A stretch of DNA of 64,000 nucleotides, from positions 416,012 through 480,011 of the forward strand of contig MU277672.1 of the NCBI GenBank assembly GCA_022385805.1, written 5' to 3'. Below the pieces are notes generated by a model. It saw nothing but the letters and a program-made list of their open reading frames with translations, was not told the DNA's origin and did no database searches. This document shows, in pieces, positions 44,301 through 56,705 of the stretch. Both the position numbers and the translations under genes were made by a program. Source of the stretch: Pilatotrama ljubarskyi. Its lineage: Eukaryota; Basidiomycota; Agaricomycetes; Polyporales; Polyporaceae. The stretch's first letter is position 1; each line of letters begins with the position of its first letter.

Positions 44301-47300
44301 TCAAAGCGGGTCGGGAGAGTACGCCCGCTCGGTCGGCGCCCGCGCCTTCCGCCGCACCTCCTTCAGCTCGCTCCACAAGCTGCTGCGCGCGCCGTCCCCA
44401 GCCACGCTCGAGGGCGCGCTCTTCGGTGGTCGCACATCCCTCCGCCACGCAGCGATGCCCCCAAAAGCAGACACAGAGGGAGGCGCAGCGACTGAGCCTG
44501 GCACTCGTTCTGGCTCTGGGTCCGCGCGTGCAGGGCTGGGCATTCGCGAAGTCGTGCGCCGAGAGGAGAGTTTCGGCCGTTCGGGAGAACGTGCTGTGCG
44601 CTCCGGTGAGCCCGAGCGCGGACGGTTTTCAAGAAGGCTCGCCAGGCCCCGCCGGCTCGCCGTGGGCTTCGCGAAGAGGGGAGTGGGCGCTGTTGGCGGT
44701 GGTACGTCGGCTTCGTCTTCAGAAGGTGTGGGTGGCCGTGTGCGACGGGGGGGGACTCGCGGTCGAAGGGGGGCGGATAGGGTGGGCTGGCGAAGGGCCT
44801 GGCGCGGTTGCCGAGGGACGGCGGGAGTAAGGTTTAGGTATCGGGCGCGGCTGTAGACTTGCGTGAGTACTCTCGAGGCTTGGTGTCAAGCGTTGGACTT
44901 ACGCGATAGCTTTCAGTTCTACTTTGGTTTTGTACGCCTTATGCCAATGTGCAAACGCTCTCGCTACAACGCTAGTCAGTGGGGTGGTCGAGGTAGGCAG
45001 TTTCCGATACCTACAGAGCGTGATGCGGCGGTCCATCTCCCGCGCAGCCTTCGCTTGCAGAGCTCGAGGCATCGCGTCTCTCCACTTCTTCCAGTACTTG
45101 GCCTTGAGGTTGGAAGCATGGAAGCGGACGGCGGGCAGCGACTGTGCCTGTGTGAGGCACGCATTCGCACACATACAAAGGAAGCACGTACTCGAGACTT
45201 CGAGTGCCATATGGCAAAGGCACGGAACATGAGATCTCTCTGGTGTTGCTTGATGAACGCGTCGGCCTGAGACCGATCAGCTACAGCAACGGTTAACGAT
45301 GCAAGTAGCCCTTACCATAGGCTGCAAGCGTATGTCTTGGAAGCGCTCCCGCCATTTGTCCCATGCGGCTGCGACCACGGTGAGTTTAAACTCTTCCTCC
45401 TTGGCCTGGAGGTACAGCCGCCTGTGGCGCGCTTTCCTTGCCGCCGCGAGCCACCGATAGAACATCTTGCGCATATTCTCTGCATACCAATCAGTCATAG
45501 CGCGGATGAGTAGTCGATTGGTCGCTTACCTTCCCGCTTGACGTCTTGGTAGCTCTCCATCAGACTCAATTCGTCGACATGCCGCTTGCATAGCGCCTTC
45601 CACTTATTGAATGAACGCCTGGGGAACGTCGTCAGAAGCGGATGCAAGACCGATTGTCGAGATACTCACACGACGAGTGCCTTCTCATACCTCTGAGTCG
45701 TCTCCAGTTCCCTGAACTTGATGTCTGCAACTCGTGTCGTCCAGTGAGTCAGGGTCTCGGTCATGACGCGCTGGATTGACAGTTTCAGTGATTGCGGCGG
45801 CATAAAGAACATCTGTAGTCACCGTAGCAATCCTCTGCCGGATGATCTCTTCCGCGAGCTTCATCTCTCGCTGACGTCTAGCGTGCTCGAGCCAATCTGG
45901 GGCAAGAGACATACTAATCAGCAACATACATTCGCAAAAGAAAGCCACACTGACCGTGGAAATACTGCTTTACAACACGCCGCTCGAATTCCTTGAGCTT
46001 CCGTTCGCGCTGCTTTTCCGCAAGCTTAGCTTTCCAAGCATGGAAGTATCGTCGTAAGAGCAGCCGCTTCTGTGCGACCTTCGCTTGCTTCACCATGCGT
46101 AGCTTCGCACGAAGCTGCAAGCGCCACGCCAGGAGCATCTTATACTGCAGCTGTGCCTTGTGGTAGTGAACGGCAAAGGTGAGGGCGTTTTGGTGCGAAC
46201 TGTACGCGACACGCCATTTCTTGAAAGCCGAGGCGGCCAAAACAGAGGAAGAGCGGGTTTCAAACAACTGGGCTAGCTCTGAAGAAGAGCAATGTCAGTA
46301 CTGCATTGGCGGCATTCATGAGGATGCCAGTACCTTCGCGCTCCTTCTGTTCTTCCATTCGCTGTTTCCAGATAGCCCACGCCTGCCTTAACAGGCGGAG
46401 ATTGCGAACGCGGGTGAGGAGCTTACCCCGCTCGTGGGCCTTCCAAACGCGCATGACGGCGCGCACCAGAACCTCGTCTTGTCGAGCGACGTGTTTCGTG
46501 GCGCGGTTCTGGAGAGTCTATCAGGGCATTAGATTTGAGAAGCATACCCGCAGACAGGGAACGCACTAGTATACGCTGCTGAGCTGCTTCCCATCGGCGG
46601 AGCGCATGCTTCGCCACCAAGACATCGTGAAAGTCGTCCGCCACCCGATAGTCGCGACTGGTGGATGTCTCGGTCAGAGCGGCTCGTGAGGTGAGCGTGG
46701 CGGACTCACTAATGCCTCTTCCATGTGTCCATAGCGCCCGCCATGATCCGAAGATCCACCCTCTCTCGCATGGACTTCTCCGCCAAACGCAGCTGGGTAG
46801 CACTTCGCCAGAGATCCCAACATCGCTCAAGAGCATGCTCCTCCCTGGCGTACGCGAAGTGCTCCGCGGCTGCATCGAGCTCATCAAGCTTCCTGAGCCG
46901 GCCTTTCCAGCGGTTAAAGAACCGCGTGACGAGCTTTCGCGCGAAGTGGTGCTCTGAGAGGTGCGACAGATATGACTGCCGCCACTTTGCCCATGCGTCC
47001 TTCTTGAGCCTGAGTTCGTCGCGCTCGCGAACCGCCTTCATCCGCGCACGCATGTCCTCTCGCCAGTGTATCTGCTTCTTCTCCTTCAGCTTGAGCTTCC
47101 AGACGTGCAAGGCACGCTTCATATAACGTCGGTCGGACAGGGCAGCAACGCGCAGGTATAGCTCTCGTCGAGCCGCGGTGCGCTTCCTCCAGTGCTGCAG
47201 GGCTCGGCGGAGGATGAGGGAGTCGCGAGCCTCCGCAATCTGCTCGCCTGTAGTCTGATCATCGAGTGAGTAGGTGCTCAATATCAATTAAGTCAATACC

Positions 47301-48408
47301 TGCATACGATGATCCACTGGTAGCCTTGCTTCCAGACTTCCCAGCACCGCTCGAGGAGTCGCATTTTCCTGTACTCGTCTGCAGTCTCCTCATCACGTTC
47401 CATCTGGATATTCTTCCATGCCTCATCCGCATCGATGACGCTACCCCTACGTTCCCTTGGCGCGCGACCGACAATTGGCGGAGGAACTGTCGAAACAGCA
47501 GGAGAGGTTGGCGCAGGACGATGCAGCTCTTTCGCCTTATTGAGCAGAGAAGATAATCTGTCCTTGGCGGACGGTCCAGAATTGCGTACGGCTGCTCCGT
47601 AAGATGGGGGAACACTCGAAGACGCCTGCGTGGTCGTTTCGGTGGTCGCGGTGGTCTCAGCGTCCCACCTGGTGTTGGGTCGGGAGCCTACAGCCTGTCG
47701 TGCTAGGTTTTGATGCAAGGTGGTCCTTGTATGGAGTGCATGGGATGGGGGGCCAGTGTCTAGGCCGAGGGAGTTATTGGATGTGATCGTGGCTGGAGAC
47801 ATGAATGGGCGTCGCGGTCGTGGGGTATCGCCATGAGAATAGGTATCTGTCTGAAATCTTGGGACAGCAGCGGGTTTGATAGCAGCCTCGTCTTCAGTTT
47901 CTGCTGTCTGGTTTTGATGCGATTTGTATGTGGAGGCACTGTCTTGAGGGGCATAGTGGACATGCGGAGTTGGTTTCGGCGTGGCTTTTGCTGGCGTAGG
48001 GGTAGTTCGTGGTATGTGAGTCCTCCGACCTCCTTTGGCACCTCCACGAGAGCTATACCCTTGCTGCTCCTTTACCATGTTCCATTTGTCCGCCCAGCTC
48101 TTTCCCTTCAGTGTCCCAATCTTCAGGAGCTTGCCATAGTAGACCACCTCATTCTGGGGGTCGAGCCCGCGCTCCTGCAGGACATCGTTGTAGGCCTTAA
48201 AGACTGTGAGGAAGGTCGACGCTGTGGCGGGCGCACGGCTGATGACCTCGTCTATGAAGTCGATCTCCTCCGGTCCGAGACCTACGAGCTCCGGAACAGA
48301 GATACCAGACGCGCGAGAGTCATCTGTGAACTCAGAAACGAGGGCAGAAGGCGCAGCAGCAGACTGTCGAGGCGGGGGCGAGGCGCGTGTAGGACGAAAG
48401 TGGGACAT
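44301..48408 (-). CDS. SFI1: Sfi1-like centrin-binding spindle pole protein
   Basis: Long helical protein of the spindle pole body that binds a row of centrin molecules and helps its duplication. Start Met at 48408 (MSHFRPTRASPPPRQ). The N-terminal 150 residues include LGPEEIDFIDEVISRAP and LLKIGTLKGKSWADKWNMVK. A Ser/Thr/Pro-rich linker follows, then many repeats of about 33 residues with the Sfi1 pattern of aromatic and Trp: ERCWEVWKQGY, RRALQHWRKR, KRALHVWKLKLKE, KKDAWAKWRQSYL, VTRFFNRWKGRL, ERCWDLWRSA, MAGAMDTWKRH, RRYFHAWKAKL, LLAWRLQLRAKL. The C-terminus is Ser/Pro/Arg-rich (RPRSGSPERTARSPERPK) and ends SSLWSELKEVRRKARAPTER to SPDPL. About 1,100 residues in a dozen exons. Exact joins in the repeat region were not all traced. 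Confidence 0.88.
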
Positions 48409-48697
48409 GAAGAGCGGACAGTCGCGCGCGGTCAGAGAGCATCGTGGAGGGACGAGACAAGTCGCACTTGTGGCCAAACAACGCACCTCGCGTCGAGCGC
48501 GTCGCACACGTGATCCCATTGAGCGCTCGTAAGCACCGCGTAGGCGCCGGCAGCATTGCGAGGGCACTTGGTCGGGGAATGATGCTGCGGGGAGAAATCA
48601 CTTTTCCAGTAGGTGGTAGTACATTTAGTGGTAAAGGAGTATACACAATGTGATGGAATGCGTATGAGTACAGAAATCCGCGAGTACCTCCACGTAT

Positions 48698-50143
48698 CTA
48701 GAAGTATACACGCAGAGCCGTTGGAACCGTTGACTCGGTAGGGCAGTATGGGCACTTCACGCGTCTGTGTACGACGATTAGCCCCAAGACTATGTATGCA
48801 GAGATGCATCCACTCACCCTCCCGGTTTGCTCAGCTTCTGCAAACTCTCCTTGGTGATCACATGCCCGCATGCCATCATCATGGGAGGGTTCGCCTCTGA
48901 CGACTGCTCCTTGGACACGGGGCAAGCGAAGACAGAGTGGTATCTGTTCTCAGGTGGTAGGGGTATCTCAATCTTGTGACAAAGGCCGACTTCAGGAGAG
49001 CTATAACCACTACGAGTGAATGACGCACCGGTAGCTCGTCGGTCTGACTCCACTCGCTCTTTCGCTCGCGCATGACTTTGCGCCCCTTCTCGATACGTGC
49101 CAATGCGCCACCTCCGCCCATGTCGCTGATCACCCGGAGAGGCGCCTGCCTGCTCATACCGAGACTGGCGCAGTACTCGGTAGCGAACATGCCCTCCAGA
49201 TCCGTTTGTATTGAAGGGCTGGCGAGGTCCGCGTACGGCGACTTCATAAACCGAGCGAGCGGAAGGTATGTCGTGCAGTTCATCAATCGCCCAATATCGG
49301 TACTGTGGTGATTGAAGAAAGGGGGGAAGTTAACGCGGGCATATGCGATAGTCGCTGCGACGTCGGGCTGTGGCGACAGGAGCCGCCGCAGGTATTCGAA
49401 ACGATGCAAATGGAACTCGAGAGAGGAAGAGCGATGTTGGAGGAACTCGCGGTTGTAACTCGCCCACCTGCATAATATCGACGGTTAGTAGGAACTGGCA
49501 GAAAGCAAAGCTCGAAGACATACTCGAGCGCGGGGGAAATGTCTCCACGCTTCAAATGGAGCATGATAGCATGCAGTTCCATAAATTGCGCCCGCATGTC
49601 CAGCGGTACATCGACGTCCGATTCCTGAGCAGCAGATCGTCGAGTTTAGTGGCTGTTCGGAGGAGGCACTACGTAATGGGAACCTCACGCTGAGGAATGT
49701 CTCCGCAGTCTCGAACTGTCCTGTCCGCAAGAAGTGGATAGCAATGGTACGCTCAAGCGCAGCCTTTGCCTCTGGAGAGGTGAAGAGGGGATCATACGAG
49801 GGAAGGGGGTTCGTGAACTTCTGCAAGCCATTGTCAGTGCTACAGTTCCCCATGCGACATCCCTACGACGCACCTTGTCCAGAGCCTTGCCAAACTTCGC
49901 AAGTGCATTGTAGACCTCTTTCTGTCGGTCATCTATCTCCTTCTTCTTCTCCTCTACCGTCTTCGCGAGGGCTTCGAGGGTCGCTTGAGAGCCTGTCCCC
50001 GCTAGGAAGCGCTCTTTGGCGTTGCGGAGGGACTCGAGCAGCGCATCGAGCGATTGGTCGACAGACGGACCCTTCCCCTTCCCAGAGGACGTCCCGGACG
50101 CAAGCTTCTCGAGTTTCGCCAGTTCCTTCAGAGGGCCGTCCAT
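48698..50143 (-). CDS. RMD5: GID/CTLH E3 ubiquitin ligase subunit Gid2/Rmd5
   Basis: RING-bearing subunit of the GID complex that ubiquitinates gluconeogenic enzymes and other targets. Start Met at 50143 ([17 protein letters not shown]). A coiled coil ([20 protein letters not shown]) precedes LisH/CTLH segments: [39 protein letters not shown] and [15 protein letters not shown]. The CRA part has [19 protein letters not shown]. The RING is the degenerate Rmd5 type: [35 protein letters not shown] and [11 protein letters not shown], ending TALRVYF. Around 380 residues in six or seven exons. It shares a 201-nt divergent promoter with the Nsa1 gene. Confidence 0.94.
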
Positions 50144-50344
50144 GATGTACTGTCCAAGCTCGAGGGTCGCACGAAGCGTCGGACTCGAAGCCTCACGATG
50201 TCGTCGGGCGAGAGCTGTCCCTCATCGCCGGCCCGGTTTTTCCGGACTACCGTAGTGCGATGAATCCACCGCCAGCATGTTTTGCGTTTGCCGGAGAGAT
50301 TGCCCAGCCTTCTGTCCTCAACCGTTCACTCAGCAATCTGCGTC
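50144..50344. promoter_or_regulatory. Compact bidirectional promoter of RMD5 and NSA1
   Basis: Only 201 nt between the two start codons, so core promoters and leaders must overlap or abut. No clear TATA on either strand. Confidence 0.5.
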
Positions 50345-51867
50345 ATGCCGCGCTTCTTCTCGGGGGACGAACTTGGAGCCATCAAGTCTATCTCATACGC
50401 TCAAGGGGACAACACCAAAGCACGGGCCGCGAAACCCACGATTCTCGTGCGCGGGAGCTCCGAGTCTGGTCGTAGCAAAACTATTCAGAAGCTCTCGGTG
50501 CACTCCTCAGGCTCAGATTCTCTGGTACTGATTACAGCTGGCTAGAATCTCGGCCTGATAACTGATTCCTTATGGCTCAAGGGCAGTTATCGGCAGTGCG
50601 TGCAGACGGATCTGCGTCTCTCTACAAGGTGGAAGGAGATGGTCTAAACGTTGTACATGAGTGGAAAGAGACCAGACTGAAGGAGGGACAGCGGTTCGTA
50701 GGCCTCGCTGACACTGAGACGTAAGTAGTCTTGTTACAGGTGTGCTCACCCGTGTACTCACCCGATGTAGAGGGGTCTACACCTGTACATCGAATGGCGC
50801 GCTGCGCCTCACGCGCCTGGGACAGGATGGTGCAGAGCCCTCGTCCTCTTTCGCCACGCTTCCAATGCGACTTTGCGAATGGAGACTCTCAAAGGACGAG
50901 AAGAGCTTCGCGTACGGAGGAGATGAAGTCGAGCTTTCGCTATGGGACACTGAGAGGGCATTCTCGCAGCCCAAGGAGGCGCCGCCTCAGAGTCCATCCC
51001 CCGAATCGAAGAAGAGGAAGAGAGGAGATCAACTGCTGCCGGGAGAACTATGGCGAGCGAAAAACGTGCGTTCCCTTATAGACTGATATTGTCGGTGCTG
51101 CAACGGCTCACTATCCCGCAGGTGCCCAACGACCATTTAAGCCTGCGTCAGCCAGTCCATAATACCGCGTTGACCTACCTCCAGCCTTCCTCTTCGACAT
51201 CCCATCAGCACCTCCTAGTCGGCACAGCCAACGGCAATATTCGCCGATACGACACTCGCGCTGCTCGCAGACCTGTCGCCGACTGGAAGGGTGTAGGCAA
51301 GACCGGCGGTGTTAGCACCGTTCAGAAGGGCTTCCACGAGCAGTGAGTCACTTCTGATATGCATCCTTGTTTACTTGCTGACTTCACATCTAGCGAGTTG
51401 TTCGTCGCCGATCATGGATGCATGCTCGCCGCCCTTGACTTGCGCAACGGGCGAACGATGTATAGTTATAAGGGTGCGTTACGGGTCTGAAGTCCTTGTA
51501 AAATACATGACTTATCGGATGGGGAGCAGGCCTGGCCGGTGCAGTCTCTTCGATCGCACCCGCACATTCTCTCTTAGCGTCCGCCGCGCAAGACCGATTT
51601 GTGCGCCTCCATAGTACGTTCGGCCCGCCTGCGGAAGCAGGGCAGCAACAGGAGCACAAGGGCGAAGTCCTGGACAAGCTCTACATGAAGGTCATCCCCA
51701 CCGTGATCGCCTGGGACGGCGAGAAGGATGACTCGAAAGCCGGGCTGGACGAGGAGGGTGCCGAGGGCGAGGACGACGTCTGGGACGCGATGCCAGCCGC
51801 GGAATCCGACTCTGAGGATGAGGCGAAGGCGAGTCGTCGGAAGGAGAAAAAGTCGCGGACCGCTTAG
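50345..51867 (+). CDS. NSA1: 60S ribosome biogenesis WD40 protein Nsa1 (WDR74)
   Basis: Seven-bladed WD40 protein of nucleolar pre-60S particles, a partner of the Rix7 ATPase in the family. Start MPRFFSGDELGAIKSISYAQ (50345). Blades read LSAVRADGSASLYKVEGDGL, GVYTCTSNGALRLTRLGQ, EWRLSKDEKSFAYGGDEVEL and SLWDTERAFS. After the NLS-like ESKKRKRGDQLLPGELWRAK come VPNDHLSLRQPVHNTALTYL, HLLVGTANGNIRRYDTRAAR, HGCMLAALDLRNGRTMYSYK and SSIAPAHSLLASAAQDRFVR. The tail is acidic then Lys-rich (ESDSEDEAKASRRKEKKSRT). About 400 residues in six exons. It ends 89 nt from the facing pirin stop. Confidence 0.9.
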
Positions 51868-51956
51868 CTACAGCACAGAATCCGAGGTGAATCCTTGATT
51901 TACCGCTACACTCTCAATTACTATCATATAGAGGACATGAGCGCGCGTCTGCTAAC

Positions 51957-53371
51957 TCATTTGTGTGCGATCTCGCTCTTCCAGGTACGGGCTTTCTCGA
52001 AGCCGTTCATGCCGTACTGATAGTCGAGGATGGTCTGCTGGACTTCTTCGCGGTTAGTCATAACGAAGGGGCCGTACTGGAAGACTGTTTGGTTAAGGGG
52101 CTCTCCGGCCACCTGTGAGTGGCGCGATGAGCTTGAGCAGTCTGTATCCAGTCAAACGAAATGCGCACCAGAATGAACTCGGTGTTGTCTTCTGTCGCCG
52201 TTAGTTCAACCCCTGATTCGTTGGGGTCGGCAGAGAGAACCAGTGTGTAAAATTGTCCGTGGGGCGTAGGATCGGAACCGACACGAACGGAGCCTTTGAG
52301 CGCTACACAAGGAAGCATATGGGTCAGGAAGGCTGCAAGGCAACCACATGAGTGTTCATCCGTAGTGACGCACTGTAGATGAACGCAGTCCAGCCGGCCG
52401 CTGTGAAAAGACCTGTGAGTTCTGCATCCGCCCATCAGGCAATGTACAGAACACTCACGGAGGTCTTGGAAGATCGCCTCCGGCTTGCTGAAAATGACAT
52501 GGAAGTACCAGCAGCCGCCGAGCGGGCGCACGGGTGACTCCACGCCATGGCTCTTGCCGCTGATAACCTTGATCTTCACGGGGCCATCCTCTCCTTGAGG
52601 GTAGGCGACAGGGATTCTGGCAGCCGCCGCTGTCAGCTACGCACCCGGGATTGTTCACTCGCGTGACACGTACTTATCGGGACTGAGCTCTTGATACGAA
52701 GGCTCGACCATCTTATACTGCTTTGGCAGGTCAATCCAGAGCTGCAGGCCACGGGGCATTGGAAGGCCGTCCCCGTACAGTGGGTTCTCGGCGTGGATGA
52801 CTGCCCTTCCTTTAGCGAACTGCCGCATCTACGAGCATGCGTCCACTCACTTCCGCGTCCCTGAAGACCGCTATTGTCAGCGGTGTCCGTATCTCTACGG
52901 GAAACAAGGACTCACTGCACACATCCACTGTACGCCGCCGGCATCGATTCTTCCCTTGTGACCGGCTGAATCCTCGTGTAGACTGGACCTATTCAACGAG
53001 AGATGAGTCATGCAAGCCATAGTTCGTCTCGGTTTTCTTACCCTTCAAGCATGTAGGTGACAGTTGCTTGGCCGCGGTGCGGGTGATCCGGGAAACCCTA
53101 TGCAATGATATTGAGTCTTCTCAACATCTACGACGACGTGAGAGACTCACAGCTCCCGGGGTTGGCGTATAGAAGTGGTCCAGCATGAGGAACGGAGTGA
53201 TGTTCCTCAGTTTGGTCGAGCCGATGGACCGCCGCACCTTGGCACCTTCACCCTAGCGGCCGTAGCAGAACTTCAGCATGATCGTTGTTGGTTGAAACTG
53301 AGCACTTGAGATGATACCTCGTCCGTCTCCACCGCGAGGACCTTCTGAACGACTTTTCTCGATGTCGACAT
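51957..53371 (-). CDS. Pirin family protein
   Basis: Iron-binding cupin protein; members act as nuclear cofactors or quercetinases. From MSTSRKVVQKVLAVETDE (53371) the N-cupin contains GAKVRRSIGSTKLRNITPFL, MLDHFYTPTPGAGFPD and HPHRGQATVTYMLEG with the metal-binding His-x-His, then FAKGRAVIHAENP and GLPMPRGLQLWIDLP. The C-cupin has VKIKVISGKSHGVESPV and AGEPLNQTVFQYGPFVMTN, ending KARTWKSEIAHK. About 310 residues over nine or ten exons. The frame stays open 49 codons upstream to a Met at 53518; that extension is basic, Ser-rich and without acids, like a mitochondrial presequence. A minus-strand TATAAAA inside it favours the shorter start, but both could be used. Confidence 0.9.
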
Positions 53372-53820
53372 GTTGCGTACGTTGCTAGTAGTACTAAGCC
53401 TTCCGCTACGATAGCAGTACGAGTTCGCGAAGGATTGGTTGAGGCTTCGATAGTTTAGTAGTGATGCGACGTTTGCACAGGTGGTCGCGCGTTTTATACC
53501 GCTGAGGGCACGGAACATACTCGAGTCTCTTCCAGCCCAGGATCCGCTGAAATACGCATGGCTGCTACTACTGAAACAGCGTCATCTGTAATCTCATAGC
53601 CAACTTTGGCAGAAACGGCGCACGCCGTTCGCCCGGCCAGCCACACTAAGGGCTGTGACGGCGTGACCAAGCGCGTCTTTGACCAATTCCGCTGACAAAC
53701 GGGTTTGTCCTGTCGAAATTCGGAAGGTGCCTCAGCAAAAGACCAATATAATCGCGTGTGGTCATAACTAATTGAGCGTACATCGTACATCCTTCTTACA
53801 CTGAGTGGTACTTTTACTCA
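53372..53820. other. Upstream region of pirin and 3' flank of the permease
   Basis: Apart from the possible pirin N-terminal extension (53372-53518) and its TATA box, no gene is supportable. Confidence 0.5.
53492..53498 (-). promoter_or_regulatory. TATA box upstream of the pirin gene
   Basis: Minus-strand TATAAAA about 120 nt before the Met at 53371. If used, transcripts would begin after the upstream Met at 53518 and encode only the short form. Confidence 0.5.
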
Positions 53821-55992
53821 TTACAGGTCCTCCCAGATTTTCTGCCAGCGCGTCCGTGGTCCCCGAGCCTCCTGCTGCTGGTTGAAGCGCTCCTCCTCCT
53901 CATCGATCTCCCGCTTGCCCGTGATCAGGTCGACCTTGTCCGACGGTATGAGCACTGAGCGGTAGTACAACTTGTACCCCGCATAGAACACCAGGAATAT
54001 CGGTAGCCCGATGTACGAGGTGACGAAGGTATCTGACTTGAAGGGTATGAATGTGTCGAAGCCTGTCGAGGATCCGTCAGATGTCTGCAGGAAAGCGAAG
54101 AAGCGATAGGGATTACCTTTGAATAATGTGATGATGGCGGTGGCAATGAGGGCGAACCAGGAGCCCCATGGCTGGAAGGGTGCCTTGTACGGGAGGACGT
54201 CGCGGGACATCCCTTGCGCTTTGAGCGCTTTCATGAATCGACTGTCCGCGGAGTGTCAGCGCACGCGGCCTGCGAGATTGTTGATGGAGCTTACATATGT
54301 GTATAGCAGATGCACATCCAAGTGATAGCACCGAACGTCGACACCAAGTTCACAAACCAGCCGAACACTGAAACACCGTTCAACTCGCGACTCTGGCAAG
54401 ACAAGCAGGTATTCCTACCTTTAGCACTGCTGGACGAGACGTTGAGGAAGACCAGGAAACAGAAGGCCGTGCAGAGGAACAGCGCAGGGTAAGGGACACC
54501 CATGCGGTTGACTCGCGCGAAGATCTTTGGTGCCTGGCCCTGAACCGCCAATCCGTACAGCGTGCGGGTGCCGATGTACAGATCGGAGTTAGCCGCACTG
54601 AGCACGAATAGCAGGATGGCTGCGTTGATGATGTGGTTGAGGACCTTGATGCCGGCAAGAGTCGTCGCTGGGTGACCGGGGGCGTTCAGGACACTCCCTT
54701 CCGCATCAATATTCCTAATCACTCACCGACAACGAAAGGCGACGCCGCAGCGCCCGCTTTTGACTTGTTCGCGACGAAGAGTGTCTACAGGGCGCCGGTT
54801 GAGCTATGGGAAAGAAAGCTGCCGAAGAATTACTGCAACCGACCTGGTCTGTGCTCGGAACGATCAAGCCAATCACGAAGACACCGCCGACGTAGAAGAT
54901 GAGGATACGGAAGAACGTCCTCCGAATAGCAATCGGGATGTTCTTCCTCGGCGCCTGAGCCTCGCCGACAGTGACACCAATCAGCTCAGTACCGATGTAC
55001 GCGAAGAGCGCATTCGTGAGGGTGCTCCAGAATCCGAGGAAGATCGCGAGGTGGTCGTTGTGCACTTGGTTTTGGAGATACTTGCCCATAGGGCCGTCGG
55101 GAGCGTCCCAGTAGCGGAAACCAATGCGGTCGTGTCTGGGGTTGCCGCCGAGGTCGATGATGATGCCCATGAGCAGGAGGCCAATGAGCGTGATGACCTT
55201 GATGCTGCTGAACCAGAACTCCAATTCGCCGAACACCCTGATACCGAGCAGGTTGACGAAGAAGACTGGGTTCCGCGTGAGCGCCGGCTCCACACTCGTC
55301 GGGGATGCATGGACTCACTAAAGGCAATGAAGATGACTGGTAGGAGAGCGAACTTGAGCATGTGCATAATCTGCGGTCGAACGGAGGCGAATACTCACCC
55401 ATCCAGACCGAGATATGCACCTTCTGTGTCCAATATTGGATGACAACCCCGGCCGCGTTGACGTTGTTCGGCGTCACGATGAGATACCTACACAATTGCA
55501 TTAGCAACTGTTCCAGGAGAAAAGAGCGACCACGTACTTCATGACATAGTTCCACCCAAGCGCGAAGCCGAAAGCAGGATCAACGAAGCGAGTTGCGTAT
55601 CCGGGGAAGCCTTTCTTGTGAGGCAAGTACGCGCTCATCTCACCGAGCGCGACCATCACGAGGTAGCAAATGAAGCCGACAAAGCTGTAGCCCAGGAAGA
55701 TACCGAGAGGTCCACCGCGGACGAGCGCAGTACCAGACCCGATAATGAGACCAGTGCCGATAGCGCCGCCAAGCTGCGAGAACGTGAGTTTCCACTTTCG
55801 CTTAGGATCGAGAGTAGGACATACCGCAATCATGGAAATCTGCCGTGCAGAGAGACCTCTGTGCAGACTCTCCTTCTCATCTGGTTCGACCAGAGCCTCC
55901 TCGTTGGTATAGTACCGGTCTCTGACGCCATTGCTGGAAGACGCGGCGCTGTCAGCCGCCTGCTTGTCTTCATGTTTCTCGTCGAAGGACAT
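53821..55992 (-). CDS. Amino-acid permease, YAT/APC family (Gap1/Dip5-like)
   Basis: Plasma-membrane proton-coupled amino-acid importer with twelve helices, about 560 residues. Start MSFDEKHEDKQAADSAASSS (55992). The hydrophilic N-terminus contains LHRGLSARQISMIA followed by LGGAIGTGLIIGSGTALVRG, the family's helix 1 substrate-binding signature. Later motifs: LVMVALGEMSAYLP, GYATRFVDPAFGFALGWNYV, IVTPNNVNAAGVVIQYWT, FGELEFWFSSIKVITLIGLL, ALFAYIGTELIGVTVGEAQA with PRKNIP, VLNHIINAAILLFVLSAANS, DLYIGTRTLYGLAVQGQAPK, and the C-terminal helices around SYIGLPIFLVFYAGYKLYYR. Tail KREIDEEEERFNQQQEA is acidic and could serve ubiquitin-dependent turnover. Substrate range is not predictable. Eight or nine short introns. 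Confidence 0.93.
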
Positions 55993-56705
55993 CGTTCTAC
56001 TGTCAAGCCTTTTGCCGCGGTGTCAGATAGGTGCAGCGCGCAGACGCAGAGCCCAGCAGAACACAGGCCGGGGGACTGGAGAGAGCGAGACGGAGCCATG
56101 CATGACTGAATTGTGGGTCTTATACGGCCGGAGCGCAACCCCGCAAAAAATGATATCGACGTTCCATCAATCGCGCAAGGGGATGCGGAGATTCCGCCAA
56201 GAGAGCCCCGGACCTGCCAAGGCGCGGGCGCTACGGGGCGCTGTGGCATACCCAGGTTACAAATTTGGTCAGATCCAGGCAGAATCGAGGAAAATCGGCG
56301 TGCCCGCACGTACGCGCTCCCGTCGAGCGCGCGTTTGTCCCGCCCCCGACGACGACGGGGCTGTGGGCGGACAGCGAGCCGTTCAGGTGGGGTGGTCATG
56401 AGAGGTGCGTGTCGATCGCAAGCTCCGGCCGCTTCCGCATACGTCTACGTGTTTCTGGACATGGGGTTGCCAGCGTTCGTTATGCTACGGATCTCGTGCT
56501 GGCGAGCCGTTAGACACCTTCTGGCGGGCGGGACTTGGGGACGGACGAGATTTAAAGACGAAGTTCATAAGAGTTGAACAGCACGGACGTTCTACAGGAT
56601 TGTGACAACAACAACATGATCGGAGAGCACAGAGCGGACAGCAGAGATAAGGAAATACACTACACCCATCCGGCGGGAAGATACGAGATCTCGATCTCGG
56701 TCGAC
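55993..56705. other. Promoter of the amino-acid permease and 3' flank of the enoyl-CoA isomerase gene
   Basis: Scattered GATA cores are visible (for example near 56025 and 56150) but not in a density that proves nitrogen-GATA control. No gene is supportable; a 155-codon plus frame has no motif. Confidence 0.45.

Noticed and set aside
44176..44856. 226-codon plus-strand frame over the SFI1 3' end
   Set aside because: Antisense shadow of the Ser/Pro/Arg-rich SFI1 C-terminus; the minus frame continues from conserved repeats.
53372..53518. Calling the longer pirin start as the annotated start
   Set aside because: The extension is plausible, but the TATA box inside it and the family's usual N-terminus favour 53371; kept as a finding instead.
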